Shown here: positions 52,696-61,477 of the stretch, in pieces | How positions within the stretch are numbered: position 1 is the stretch's first letter | Layout of the letters: every line of letters begins with the position of its first letter | Origin: Hyphomicrobiales bacterium | GTDB lineage: Bacteria > Pseudomonadota > Alphaproteobacteria > Rhizobiales > Kaistiaceae | Reading direction: 5' to 3' | DNA length: 64,000 bases | Assembly (NCBI GenBank): GCA_017305635.1 | Contig: JAFKKF010000007.1 | Span: forward strand, 124,001 to 188,000 | Translations under genes and position numbers: made by a program | The notes under the pieces: generated by a model | Told to the model about the DNA's origin: nothing | Seen by the model: only the letters and a program-made list of their open reading frames with translations | Database searches by the model: none

Positions 52696-53529
52696 TCATG
52701 AATGGTCCGGCCCGCCGGCTTCGACCGAAGATGGCGGGTCCGTCACGGATCGATTCACCCATACCGTATCGCTCGCCGGCGGCACGGGAAATCCGATGGT
52801 CTCGAAGAAGGTGCGAATGACGCCTCTCGCCAGGGACGCATCATAGTCACGCACCACGACCTGCCCAAAGGCTTCCTCGAACAAGCCGATCTGGCGTTCG
52901 TATTCGAACCAGGGGGCGAATGCCTTCAGGAAGTCCGGAAAATCGCCGGCCCAGTCTCCCTGCGTCGTGACCTCCCGGTAGAGCGATTGTGCGAAGGCAT
53001 CCTTGTCGCGAAGGAAGAGGATGATGGTGACGTCGAAATCGCGGAGCATTTCCGCGAGACGGTGCAGATAGGCCCGGCGCCTCACCCAATAGTCGGGCGC
53101 CTGATAGCCATAGAAGTCGCGGTCGCGGCCGCGGTCGATGTGGCGATAGATGGGCTCGGCGCTTATGAGGAGCGTATCGCTGGGCTTTCCCTCGCGGGCC
53201 ATCGCGCGCACGAACTCGCGGGCGGCGCGCAGCTTGCCGGCGTCATCGCCGATGAGCGCTTGCGCGAATCCGTGATGGGCATGCTTGTTGCCGTAGCGAC
53301 CGCCGCCCCTCGCATAGACCAGGCCGCGTTCGGCGAGCCAGTCGCGATTGTCGGCGAGGACCTTCTGGATGCTGGTCGTGCCCGTCTTGTGCGTGCCGGC
53401 ATGCACGAAGAGGCGGCGGCGCTGCTTTCGGCCACCGCTTCCGCCGAACAATCTTCCAAACAGCTTCACCAAGCGGCCCAGGTCCCTCTCATCCGCCGGC
53501 CGGCCGCCGCGACCCATGGCAGCTGCCAT
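52696..53529 (-). CDS. Second sulfotransferase-fold protein
   Basis: 277 residues from the ATG at 53529 (53517 is also possible); the frame is open further upstream, but that region is the preceding gene. The PAPS loop RLFVHAGTHKTGTTSIQKVLADN and the 3'-phosphate strand FDVTIILFLRDKDAFAQSLYREVT are both present. The remaining sequence is different from the first sulfotransferase, so they are not recent duplicates. The 5' end overlaps the stop of the GH43-like gene by about 40 bp. Two separate sulfation sites, or one active and one auxiliary protein, are possible. Confidence 0.8.
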   Translation of the reverse strand: MAAAMGRGGRPADERDLGRLVKLFGRLFGGSGGRKQRRRLFVHAGTHKTGTTSIQKVLADNRDWLAERGLVYARGGGRYGNKHAHHGFAQALIGDDAGKLRAAREFVRAMAREGKPSDTLLISAEPIYRHIDRGRDRDFYGYQAPDYWVRRRAYLHRLAEMLRDFDVTIILFLRDKDAFAQSLYREVTTQGDWAGDFPDFLKAFAPWFEYERQIGLFEEAFGQVVVRDYDASLARGVIRTFFETIGFPVPPASDTVWVNRSVTDPPSSVEAGGPDHS

Positions 53530-54487
53530 ATCCTTCCAGCTCGGCCACGGCGATGCCGTGCTCTCCCGCGACGGAATAGAGGAGATAGGTCCGGTCGTCT
53601 TCGTGAAATATGGCCGGATCGCGAAGGGCGTTCTCCCGGCCGCGGCTGGTTCCCGACCGGGAAGGAGCCACGGCCAGGTCGGCACCCTCCCAAGGTTCCG
53701 TCGGCCGCAATATCTCGACCTCGTTCCGCGCGCGCCAGCCTCCCGGCGGCAGGGACAGGTCGATCGACGCCATCAGGATGCGTTCCGGCGCATCGCCGAT
53801 GCGCGTGAAGAACACGTCCAACCGGTCGCCCCGGCAGGCGAGCGCGACGTGCCGCACCGCGCCCGGCGCGTTCGATCCCTTCCGCGGGATCCGGAAGGCT
53901 GCATCGGGCAGCTCGGCGAGCGGCCCGCCCATCTCCTCCTGCAGGTAGAGCCTCCCGCCTTTCGACATGCCGACCCAGCGGTCCCGCCAGGGCACGACCC
54001 GGAGATAGAAGTCGGCGAGGCGGGCTGGCTCGGCCGCGAAGTCAATTCCGTTGCCGGAGAAGGCGACGTGGCTGTACTGCCGCCTCTCGCCCCGGGTGGC
54101 GGCGTGGAAATAGAGGACGATCCGCTTCCGGGCCTCGTCCACATGCACGTCCGGAGAAGCGATATGCCCGACATCGGCGCCGGCATCGCTGCAGTGGAGC
54201 GTGCCCGGCGCGTGGATCCGCCACGGGCCCGCGAGGTCGTCCGCCAGGGCAAGCCGGACATACCGACCGTCATGGTGGGCGAAGTAAAGGTAGTAGCGAG
54301 CGAGCCGTCCGGGCAGCCAGTCGGGCGCGGCGATCAGGGACGGCCCGTTGATATTGGCGCCGTCCTCGCCGGGCAGCATCGATCCGACCACGATCGGATT
54401 GGCGGCGAGCCGGCGGGCGACGAACGGCGCCGGCGGCCGCCGGCCGTGCCGGGCCAACGCCTCTCCGAGCCGCGCGACGAGTCTCAT
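53489..54487 (-). CDS. GH43-like five-bladed propeller protein
   Basis: 332 residues. The repeats of short strands with Asp/Asn turns fit the beta-propeller of GH32/43/62/68 enzymes: ANINGPSLIAAPDWLPGRLARYYLYFAHHDGRYVRLALADDLAGPW near the start, then IASPDVHVDEARKRIVLYFHA and DPAIFHEDDRTYLLYSVAGEHGIAVAEL at the end. No signal peptide is visible, so it would act in the cytoplasm, which is unusual for a polysaccharide hydrolase; it may trim a precursor or bind a glycan. Active-site residues could not be assigned with certainty. Confidence 0.68.
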   Translation of the reverse strand: MRLVARLGEALARHGRRPPAPFVARRLAANPIVVGSMLPGEDGANINGPSLIAAPDWLPGRLARYYLYFAHHDGRYVRLALADDLAGPWRIHAPGTLHCSDAGADVGHIASPDVHVDEARKRIVLYFHAATRGERRQYSHVAFSGNGIDFAAEPARLADFYLRVVPWRDRWVGMSKGGRLYLQEEMGGPLAELPDAAFRIPRKGSNAPGAVRHVALACRGDRLDVFFTRIGDAPERILMASIDLSLPPGGWRARNEVEILRPTEPWEGADLAVAPSRSGTSRGRENALRDPAIFHEDDRTYLLYSVAGEHGIAVAELEGYGSCHGSRRPAGG

Positions 54488-54625
54488 GGCGGCATGTCAT
54501 AGCCGAGGATCGGCGGCTCGTCAGCACGGGCAAGTGCCGGCGCATGGGCGCCCGCGAGGCTTGCCAGCGCCGGGCAAGACGGTGGAGACTGGCGCTCCGC
54601 CGCAGGGCGGCACGGCGGAGCGAGG

Positions 54626-55684
54626 ATGCAGGCCGTATTCGACGGGCACAATGACGTGCTGCTTCGCCTCTGGGAGCATTCCCGGCAGGGCCGCGACCCG
54701 GTGGCGGAGTTCCTGGAAGGGACGGAGGCGGGGCATATCGACCTGCCGCGCGCCCGCGCCGGAGGGCTCGCCGGCGGGCTTTGCGCCATCTTCGTCCCCT
54801 CGGGCAAGCTGGTCCTGAAGGCGCCCGATGCCAGCGGTCACTACGAGACGCCGCTCGCCGGCCCGGTGGAACACGCCGAGGCGCTCGCCAAGGTGCTGGA
54901 AATGGCCGCGATCGCCTTCCGCATCGAGCGGGCAGGGGGCTGGAAGGTCTGCCGCTCGACCGCCGACATCCGCGCCGCGATCGCCGCCGGCCGCTTCGCC
55001 GCCGTCCTCCACATCGAGGGCGCCGAGGCGATCGGGCCCGACCTCGTCGAGCTCGAGACGCTTCACGCGGCCGGCCTCCGCTCGCTCGGCCCCCTCTGGA
55101 GCCGGCACAATGCCTTCGGCCACGGCGTGCCCTTTGCCTGGCCGAAATCGCCCGACACGGCGCCGGGGCTGACCGGGGCGGGCTTTGAATTGGTGCGCGA
55201 ATGCGACCGCCTCGGCATCGCCATCGACCTCGCCCACATCACCGAGCGCGGCTTCTGGGACGTGGCGAGGACGACCCGGCGCCCGCTCATCGCCAGCCAC
55301 AGCAATGCGCATGCGCTGACCACCGTCGCCCGCAACCTCACCGACCTCCAGCTCGATGCGATCCGAGCGACCAGCGGCATCGTCGCGCTCAACTATGCCA
55401 CCATCATGCTGCGGCCGGACGGGCAGGACGATGCCGACACGCCGCTCTCCGACATGGTCCGCCACGTCGACCATCTCGTCGATCGCGTCGGCATCGACGG
55501 CGTCGGGCTCGGCTCGGATTTCGACGGCGCGACCATCCCGCGGGCGATCGGCGACGCGGCCGGGACGCAGCGCCTCGTCCAGGCGCTCCGCGATGCCGGC
55601 TACGGCGAAGGCGATCTCGCGAAGATCTGCAGGGAGAACTGGCTGCGCGTGCTGGGCATCGCCTGGCACGAGCAGGACGCGTGA
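54626..55684 (+). CDS. Membrane-dipeptidase-family (peptidase M19) enzyme
   Basis: 352 residues. The metal-binding motifs of renal dipeptidase are present: FDGHNDVLLRLWE near the N-terminus, HIEGAEAIGPDLVELETLHAAGLRSLGPLWS, IDLAHITERGFWDVARTT and PLIASHSNAHALTTV, then GIDGVGLGSDFDGATIP. No signal peptide is visible, so it is probably cytoplasmic, cleaving dipeptides (including D-amino acid forms) brought in by the ABC transporter that follows. It starts 34 bp before the substrate-binding-protein gene in a shared transcript. Confidence 0.91.
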   Translation: MQAVFDGHNDVLLRLWEHSRQGRDPVAEFLEGTEAGHIDLPRARAGGLAGGLCAIFVPSGKLVLKAPDASGHYETPLAGPVEHAEALAKVLEMAAIAFRIERAGGWKVCRSTADIRAAIAAGRFAAVLHIEGAEAIGPDLVELETLHAAGLRSLGPLWSRHNAFGHGVPFAWPKSPDTAPGLTGAGFELVRECDRLGIAIDLAHITERGFWDVARTTRRPLIASHSNAHALTTVARNLTDLQLDAIRATSGIVALNYATIMLRPDGQDDADTPLSDMVRHVDHLVDRVGIDGVGLGSDFDGATIPRAIGDAAGTQRLVQALRDAGYGEGDLAKICRENWLRVLGIAWHEQDA

Positions 55685-55717
55685 ACCGAAAGAGGCAGCT
55701 CGAAAGGGGAACCGAAC

Positions 55718-57355
55718 ATGACGGTGCATCTGAGGAAGCAGCTCATCGCCCTCGCCGCCGGCGTTTCGCTGGCGGTGATCGCCAACGGCGTTCCGGCGCT
55801 TGCCGCGACGCCCGCGGATACCCTCGTCGAGGCCTTCGCCATCGACGACATCATCTCGCTCGACCCGGCCGAGGCCTTCGAGCTCTCGACCGCGGAAGTC
55901 ACCTGCAATACCTACGACCTCCTCGTCCGCCTGGACATCAACGACACGTCCAAGGTGGTACCCGACCTCGCCGAGAGCTGGACCGTCTCGCCCGACCGGC
56001 TGACCTATACGTTCAAGCTGAAGCCGGGGCTCGTCTTCGCCTCCGGCAACCCGATCACGGCGGAGGACGTCGCCTGGTCCTTCGAGCGCGCGGTGAAGCT
56101 CAACCTCAACCCCGCCTTCCTCCTCAACCAGTTCGGGCTGACCGGCGACAACGTCGCGGACAAGGCGAAGGCGGTCGATCCGACCACCTTCACGCTCACC
56201 GTCGACCAGCCCTATGCGCCGAGCTTCGTCCTCAACGTGCTGACCTCCACGGTCGGCTCGGTGGTCGACAAGAAGCTGGTGCTCGAGCATGTCAAGCCGG
56301 TCACGCCGAGCGACGAGAACAAGTACGACAACGATTTCGGCAATGGCTGGCTGAAGACCAACTATGCCGGCTCGGGGCCCTTCGTCACGCGCGTCTGGAA
56401 GCCGAGCGAAGCGGTGGTGCTGGAGCGGAACGACAAGTATTTCGGCGAGAAGGCCAAGCTCGCCCGGGTCATCTACCGCCACATCAAGGAAAGCTCCGGC
56501 CAGCGCCTGGCGCTGGAGGCCGGCGACATCGACGTCGCCCGCAACCTCGAGCCGGGCGACCTCGAGGCGGTGCAGGCCAACAAGGACCTTGCCGTGGCGA
56601 GCGCCGCCAAGGGCACGATCTACTATATCAGCCTCAACCAGAAGAACCCGAACCTGGCGAAGCCCGAGGTCATCGAGGCGCTGAAATACCTCGTCGACTA
56701 CGACGCCATCGGCAAGACGCTGATCAAGGGCATCGGCCAGATCCACCAGACCTTCCTGCCGAAGGGCCAGCTCGGCGCCGTGGACGAGAATCCCTACAAG
56801 CTCGACCTCGCCAAGGCGAAGCAGCTGCTCGCCGGGGCGGGGCTGCCGGACGGCTTTTCCGTCACCATGGACGTGCGCTCGACCCAGCCGGTGAGCGGCA
56901 TCGCCGAATCCTTCCAGCAGACCGCGGGACAGGCGGGCGTGAAGGTCGAGATCATCCCCGGCGACGGCAAGCAGACGCTGACCAAGTACCGCGCCCGCAA
57001 GCATGACATCTATATCGGCCAGTGGGGCTCGGATTACTGGGACCCGAACTCCAATGCCGAGACCTTCACCGCCAACCCTGACAATTCCGACGACGGCAAG
57101 TCGAAGACGCTCGCCTGGCGGAATGCCTGGGACGTGCCGGCGCTGACGGCGAAGACCAAGAGCGCGCTCCTCGAGGAGGATCCGGCGAAGCGCGCCGCCA
57201 TCTACAAGGAGCTGCAGGAGGCGGTGCTGAAGGACGGCCCCTTCGTCACCATCTTCCAGCAGATCGAGGTCGCCGGCCTTTCGGGCAAGCTGAAGGGCTT
57301 CCGCCTCGGTCCGACCTTCGATTCCAACTTCCTCGCCGCCGTCTCGAAGGACTGA
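55718..57355 (+). CDS. Dipeptide/oligopeptide ABC transporter, periplasmic binding protein
   Basis: 545 residues. A signal peptide (about 1-30, LAAGVSLAVIANGVPALAA) is followed by the SBP_bac_5 domain: VPDLAESWTVSPDRLTYTFKLKPGLVFASGNPITAEDVAWSFERAVKL is its typical start, and LALEAGDIDVARNLEPGDLEAVQANKDL and GAVDENPYKLDLAKAKQLLAGAGLPDG follow. It captures peptides in the periplasm. It resembles DppA/OppA but the exact ligand cannot be read; the operon's dipeptidase favours dipeptides. Confidence 0.92.
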   Translation: MTVHLRKQLIALAAGVSLAVIANGVPALAATPADTLVEAFAIDDIISLDPAEAFELSTAEVTCNTYDLLVRLDINDTSKVVPDLAESWTVSPDRLTYTFKLKPGLVFASGNPITAEDVAWSFERAVKLNLNPAFLLNQFGLTGDNVADKAKAVDPTTFTLTVDQPYAPSFVLNVLTSTVGSVVDKKLVLEHVKPVTPSDENKYDNDFGNGWLKTNYAGSGPFVTRVWKPSEAVVLERNDKYFGEKAKLARVIYRHIKESSGQRLALEAGDIDVARNLEPGDLEAVQANKDLAVASAAKGTIYYISLNQKNPNLAKPEVIEALKYLVDYDAIGKTLIKGIGQIHQTFLPKGQLGAVDENPYKLDLAKAKQLLAGAGLPDGFSVTMDVRSTQPVSGIAESFQQTAGQAGVKVEIIPGDGKQTLTKYRARKHDIYIGQWGSDYWDPNSNAETFTANPDNSDDGKSKTLAWRNAWDVPALTAKTKSALLEEDPAKRAAIYKELQEAVLKDGPFVTIFQQIEVAGLSGKLKGFRLGPTFDSNFLAAVSKD

Positions 57356-57367
57356 GCCGACGCGACC

Positions 57368-58435
57368 ATGGCGATGGCCGGCACGGTGCAGGCGCCGCGA
57401 TCAAGCCAGGCCCGCGCGAGGGCCTGGCTCCTCGGCTTCCTGCGCTTCGCGACGGTCATCGTCACGACCTATCTCGGACTTCTCGCCGTCACCTTCTTCA
57501 TCGGCCGGGTCATTCCCATCGATCCGGTCCTCGCGGTGCTCGGCGACCATGCGTCGGCCTCGGCGATCGCCCAGGCGCGCCGCGAGATGGGCCTCGACCT
57601 GCCGCTCTGGCAGCAGTTCCTCCTCTACCTGCGGCAGGTGCTCTCGGGCGATCTCGGCACCTCGGTGCTGACGACCAACCCGGTCACCACCGACATCGTC
57701 CGCGTCTTCCCGGCGACGCTGGAGCTCGCCACCTTCGGCACCATCGTCGGCGTCGCGATCGGCATTCCGCTCGGTGTGCTCGCGGCCGTCAGGCGCGGCT
57801 CGCTCGCCGACCAGGTCGTCCGCCTGGTCGGCCTTGCCGGCTATTCGATCCCGATCTTCTGGCTCGCCCTCGTCGGGCTCCTCTTCTTCTACGCCCGGCT
57901 GCGCTGGGTGGCGTTTCCGGGGCGCATCGACGTCGCCTACGAATATACCTTCACGCCGATCACCGGCCTCTACCTCGTCGACGCCGTCATCCAGGGGCAG
58001 TGGGACGTGGCATGGGACGTCTTCCGCCACATCGTCCTGCCCGGCTGCCTGCTCGGCTATTTCTCGCTCGCCTATGTCAGCCGCATGACCCGCTCGTTCA
58101 TGCTCAACGAGCTCGGCCAGGAATACATCGTCGCCGCCCGCGCCAAGGGCCTCGCCGAGCGCCGCGTCATCTGGCGCCATGCGCTCCGCAATGCCGCGGT
58201 GCCGCTGGTGACGGTGGTGGTGCTTTCCTATGCGAGCCTGCTCGAGGGCTCGGTGCTCACCGAGATCGTCTTCTCGTGGCCGGGGATCGGCTCCTACATC
58301 ACCAATGCGCTGCAGAACGCCGACATGAGCGCGGTGCTCGGCGGCACCCTCATCATCGGCTCCGTCTTCATCGCCCTCAACCTCCTCTCCGACGTCCTCT
58401 ACCGGGCGCTCGATCCAAGGACGCGGGTGCGATGA
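57368..58435 (+). CDS. Dipeptide ABC transporter permease (DppB type)
   Basis: 355 residues from the ATG at 57368 (57374 is also possible). Six transmembrane helices with the binding-protein-dependent transport signature EYIVAARAKGLAERRVIWRHALRNAAVPLVTVV (the EAA loop) before the last pair, and LELATFGTIVGVAIGIPLGVLAAVRRGSLAD. Its stop overlaps the next gene start by 4 bp (ATGA). The length (about 350) is typical. Confidence 0.92.
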   Translation: MAMAGTVQAPRSSQARARAWLLGFLRFATVIVTTYLGLLAVTFFIGRVIPIDPVLAVLGDHASASAIAQARREMGLDLPLWQQFLLYLRQVLSGDLGTSVLTTNPVTTDIVRVFPATLELATFGTIVGVAIGIPLGVLAAVRRGSLADQVVRLVGLAGYSIPIFWLALVGLLFFYARLRWVAFPGRIDVAYEYTFTPITGLYLVDAVIQGQWDVAWDVFRHIVLPGCLLGYFSLAYVSRMTRSFMLNELGQEYIVAARAKGLAERRVIWRHALRNAAVPLVTVVVLSYASLLEGSVLTEIVFSWPGIGSYITNALQNADMSAVLGGTLIIGSVFIALNLLSDVLYRALDPRTRVR

Positions 58436-59364
58436 GCGCGCTGCCCGCCGCCCCCCGGCAAGGGCGCCGCGCCTGGCTGCTCAGCAACAGCCCGGCCTCG
58501 CGCCTGCAGGCCCGGCTCGGCCGCGCCTACATGGTGTGGCTGCGCTTCTCGGCGAACGGCCTCGCCGTCGCGGGGCTGGCGATCATCCTCCTCCTCGTCC
58601 TCGTCGCCATCTTCGCCGGCCTGCTCGCGCCGCATTCGCCGACCCTTGGCGACCTCGCCGGGGCGCGGCTCCTGCCGCCGGGAACGCCCGGCTACCTGCT
58701 CGGCACCGACGACCAGGGCCGCGACATCCTCTCGCGGCTCATCTACGGCTCGCGCCTGACGCTCTTCGTCGTCGTCCTGGTGGCGGTGATCGCAGCGCCC
58801 GTCGGCCTCCTCGTCGGCACCGTCGCGGGCTATGCCGGGGGCTGGCTCGACGCGGTGCTCATGCGCATCACCGACATCTTCCTCGCCTTCCCGAAGCTGG
58901 TGCTCGCGCTCGCCTTCGCCGCCGCCCTCGGGCCGGGCATCGAGAACGCGGTCATCGCCATCGCGATCACCTCGTGGCCGCCCTATGCGCGCATCGCCCG
59001 CGCCGAGACGCTGACCGTGCGCAATTCCGACTACATCGCGGCGGTCCGCCTCGTCGGCGCCTCGCCCTGGCGCATCGTCCTCCGCCACGTCATGCCCATG
59101 TGCCTCTCCTCCCTGATCGTGCGCGTGACGCTCGACATGGCCGGCATCATCCTGACCGCCGCGGGCCTCGGCTTCCTCGGCCTCGGCGCCCAGCCGCCGA
59201 CGCCCGAATGGGGCGCCATGATCGCCTCGGGCCGGCGCTTCATCCTCGACCAGTGGTGGGTCGCCACCATGCCGGGCATCGCCATCTTCGTGGTCAGCCT
59301 CGGCTTCAACCTGCTCGGCGACGGACTCCGCGACGCGCTCGACCCGAAGGAGGGCGCCCAGTGA
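58432..59364 (+). CDS. Dipeptide ABC transporter permease (DppC type)
   Basis: 310 residues from the ATG at 58432. Six helices; the N-terminal region (AYMVWLRFSANGLAVAGLAIILLLVLVAIFAGLLAPHSPTLGDLA) and GTDDQGRDILSRLIYGSRLTL are typical of DppC. The EAA loop is SDYIAAVRLVGASPWRIVLRHVMPMCLSSLIV. The end, FNLLGDGLRDALDPKEG, is the usual C-terminal signature. It overlaps both neighbours by 4 bp, so it is tightly coupled. Confidence 0.93.
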   Translation: MSALPAAPRQGRRAWLLSNSPASRLQARLGRAYMVWLRFSANGLAVAGLAIILLLVLVAIFAGLLAPHSPTLGDLAGARLLPPGTPGYLLGTDDQGRDILSRLIYGSRLTLFVVVLVAVIAAPVGLLVGTVAGYAGGWLDAVLMRITDIFLAFPKLVLALAFAAALGPGIENAVIAIAITSWPPYARIARAETLTVRNSDYIAAVRLVGASPWRIVLRHVMPMCLSSLIVRVTLDMAGIILTAAGLGFLGLGAQPPTPEWGAMIASGRRFILDQWWVATMPGIAIFVVSLGFNLLGDGLRDALDPKEGAQ

Positions 59365-60197
59365 GCCCGCTGCTGGTCGTGGAGAATCTGCGGGTGGCAT
59401 ATCCGGCCCGCGCCGGCGGCATCATCGAGGCGGTGCGCGGCGTCGGCTTCACGCTCGGCCGCGAACGCCTCGGCATCGTCGGCGAAAGCGGCTCGGGCAA
59501 GTCGCAGACCGGCCGCGCGATCATGGGGCTCACCGCGCCGCAGGCTCGCGTCACCGCCGACCGGCTCGCCTTCGCCGGCATCGACCTCGCCCGCGCCTCG
59601 CCGCGGCAGCGCCGGGCGCTGCGGGGCGGGCGGATCGCGATGATCCTCCAGGATCCGAAATATTCGCTGGATCCGGTGATGACCATCGGCCGGCAGATCG
59701 TCGAGACGCTGAGGACGCACCAGCCGGTCAGCCGGGCCGCGGCGCGCCGGCGGGCGCTCGACATGCTGGCGGCGGTGCAGATCGACGATCCCGAGCGCGT
59801 GTTCGGGCTCTATCCGCACGAGGTCTCGGGCGGCATGGGCCAGCGTGCCATGATCGCCATGATGCTGGTGGCGGGCCCCGAGCTGCTGATCGCCGACGAG
59901 CCGACGTCTGCCCTCGACGTCACCGTGCAGCTCGAAGTGCTCAACATCCTCGACCGGCTGGTGCGCGAGCGGGGCATGGGGCTGATCTTCATCTCCCACG
60001 ATCTCCGCCTCGTCTCCTCGTTCTGCGACCGCGTGCTCGTCATGTATGCCGGCCGCGTGGTCGAGGAGATCGCTTCCGGCGACCTCACGCATGCCCGCCA
60101 TCCCTATACGCGCGGCCTGCTCGAATGCCTGCCGCGGATCGGCGACGACCGTCATCCGCTCCCCGTTCTCGACCGCCGGCCGGAGTGGGCGGCGTGA
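59361..60197 (+). CDS. Dipeptide ABC transporter ATP-binding subunit (DppD type)
   Basis: 278 residues from a GTG at 59361. ATP motifs: Walker [22 protein letters not shown]-loop DPKYSLDPVMTIG, ABC signature [32 protein letters not shown] with Walker B, and the H-loop LIFISHDLRLVSS. The C-terminal end (HPYTRGLLECLPRIG) is typical of oligopeptide transporter subunits. It overlaps dppC-like and dppF-like genes by 4 bp each. Confidence 0.94.
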   Translation: MSPLLVVENLRVAYPARAGGIIEAVRGVGFTLGRERLGIVGESGSGKSQTGRAIMGLTAPQARVTADRLAFAGIDLARASPRQRRALRGGRIAMILQDPKYSLDPVMTIGRQIVETLRTHQPVSRAAARRRALDMLAAVQIDDPERVFGLYPHEVSGGMGQRAMIAMMLVAGPELLIADEPTSALDVTVQLEVLNILDRLVRERGMGLIFISHDLRLVSSFCDRVLVMYAGRVVEEIASGDLTHARHPYTRGLLECLPRIGDDRHPLPVLDRRPEWAA

Positions 60198-60946
60198 CGG
60201 ACGCGCTGCGGGTCGACCGGCTCGGCGTCGCCTTCGACCATTTCCACGCGCTCCGCGACGTGAGCATCCGGGTCGCGCGGGGCGAATCCTTCGGCCTCGT
60301 CGGCGAATCCGGCTCGGGGAAATCGACGCTGCTCCGCGCCGTCGTCGGGCTCGCGCCGATCACGTCGGGAAGCATCGCCGTCGACGGCGAGGTCCGTGCC
60401 GGGCAGCGCCGGTCGCGGGCCTTCTTCCGCAAGGTCCAGATGGTCTTCCAGGACCCCTACGGCTCGCTCCATCCGCGCCAGACCGTCGACCGGCTGCTTC
60501 TCGAACCGCTCGCCGTCCACGGCATCGATGGCGCGGAGGCCCGCATCCGCCGGGCGCTCGACGAGGTCGGCCTCGGGCCTTCCTTCCGCTTCCGCTACCC
60601 GCACCAGATGTCCGGCGGCCAGCGCCAGCGCGTCGCCATTGCCCGCGCCCTGATCCTCGAACCGGAGATCCTTCTCCTCGACGAGCCGACCTCGGCCCTG
60701 GATGCCTCGGTGCAGGCGGAAGTCCTCAACCTCCTCGAGCAGGTCCGGCGCGACCGCGGCCTGACCTTCGTCATGGTCAGTCACGATCTCGGCGTCGTCA
60801 CCCATATGTGCGAGCGCCTGGTGACCATGCGGCATGGACGGGTGGTCGAGATGCTCACCGCCGCCGCGCTCGCCACGGGCGCCGTCAGCAATGCCTATAC
60901 GCAGGAGCTGCTGCGGGCGAGCAAGGGCTTCGTCCGCGCCGGTTGA
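60194..60946 (+). CDS. Dipeptide ABC transporter ATP-binding subunit (DppF type)
   Basis: 250 residues from a GTG at 60194. Walker [22 protein letters not shown]-loop [14 protein letters not shown], signature [32 protein letters not shown], and H-loop [11 protein letters not shown] are all seen. The C-terminus ([15 protein letters not shown]) is typical. Together with the previous gene it powers import. The end lies 16 bp from the convergent MerR gene. Confidence 0.94.
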   Translation: MTDALRVDRLGVAFDHFHALRDVSIRVARGESFGLVGESGSGKSTLLRAVVGLAPITSGSIAVDGEVRAGQRRSRAFFRKVQMVFQDPYGSLHPRQTVDRLLLEPLAVHGIDGAEARIRRALDEVGLGPSFRFRYPHQMSGGQRQRVAIARALILEPEILLLDEPTSALDASVQAEVLNLLEQVRRDRGLTFVMVSHDLGVVTHMCERLVTMRHGRVVEMLTAAALATGAVSNAYTQELLRASKGFVRAG

Positions 60947-60962
60947 AGGGAACCGAGGCGCC

Positions 60963-61379
60963 TCAGTGCCCGTGGCGGCACTGGCCGTGGTCGGCGATGA
61001 CCTCGACGATGCGGCACTCGCAGATGCGGCCATGGCCGCATTCGCTGACCATGCGGGAGAGCTCGTTGCGGAGCGCCGTCAGCTCGGCGATGCGCCGCTC
61101 GATATCCGCGAGGTGGCGGCGGGCGATGCTGTCGGCCTCGTGGCAGGAATCCTGCGGGCGGGCGGTGAGGTCGAGAAGATGGCGGATGTCGTCGATCTCG
61201 AAGCCGAGCTCGCGGGCATGGCGGATGAAGTTCAGCCGCTTGACCTCGTCGGGGCCATAGCGCCGCTGGCCGCCTTCGCTGCGCGGGGCAGCGGGCAGGA
61301 GGCCGATCTGCTCGTAGTAGCGGATCGTCGGGACCTTCACCTCGGTCCGGCGGGACAGCTCGCCGATTGCCAGATTCAT
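60963..61379 (-). CDS. MerR-family metal-responsive regulator (ZntR/CadR-like)
   Basis: 138 residues. The winged HTH domain (MNLAIGELSRRTEVKVPTIRYYEQIGLLPAAPRSEGGQRRYG) opens the protein, then a dimerisation helix. The conserved cysteines are Cys79 in QDSCHEADSIA and the C-terminal pattern ECGHGRICECRI, with extra His at the end (DHGQCRHGH), like CadR/ZntR proteins that sense Zn, Cd or Pb. It is divergent from the P-type ATPase gene with the dyad promoter between them. Confidence 0.92.
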   Translation of the reverse strand: MNLAIGELSRRTEVKVPTIRYYEQIGLLPAAPRSEGGQRRYGPDEVKRLNFIRHARELGFEIDDIRHLLDLTARPQDSCHEADSIARRHLADIERRIAELTALRNELSRMVSECGHGRICECRIVEVIADHGQCRHGH

Positions 61380-61391
61380 CGAAATCGACCC

Positions 61392-61422
61392 TTGAACCTC
61401 TAGTCACTAGAGATCGTAGATA
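61392..61422 (+). promoter_or_regulatory. MerR-type operator/promoter for the metal ATPase
   Basis: The -35 TTGAAC (61392-61397) and -10 TAGATA (61417-61422) are 19 bases apart, the distorted spacing MerR proteins correct. In the spacer CTCTAGT-C-ACTAGAG (61398-61412) is a perfect seven-base dyad, the binding site. This drives the ATPase gene. Confidence 0.85.
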
Positions 61423-61477
61423 GAGTGCGTGTCGGAAAAACAAAGCGGTCGTTTGCCGGCCGTTCGGGAACGAGACA

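Noticed and set aside
54521-57004. An 827-codon minus-strand frame opposite the dipeptidase and binding-protein genes
   Set aside because: It covers two well-supported genes on the other strand and has low-complexity composition, so it is a shadow frame.
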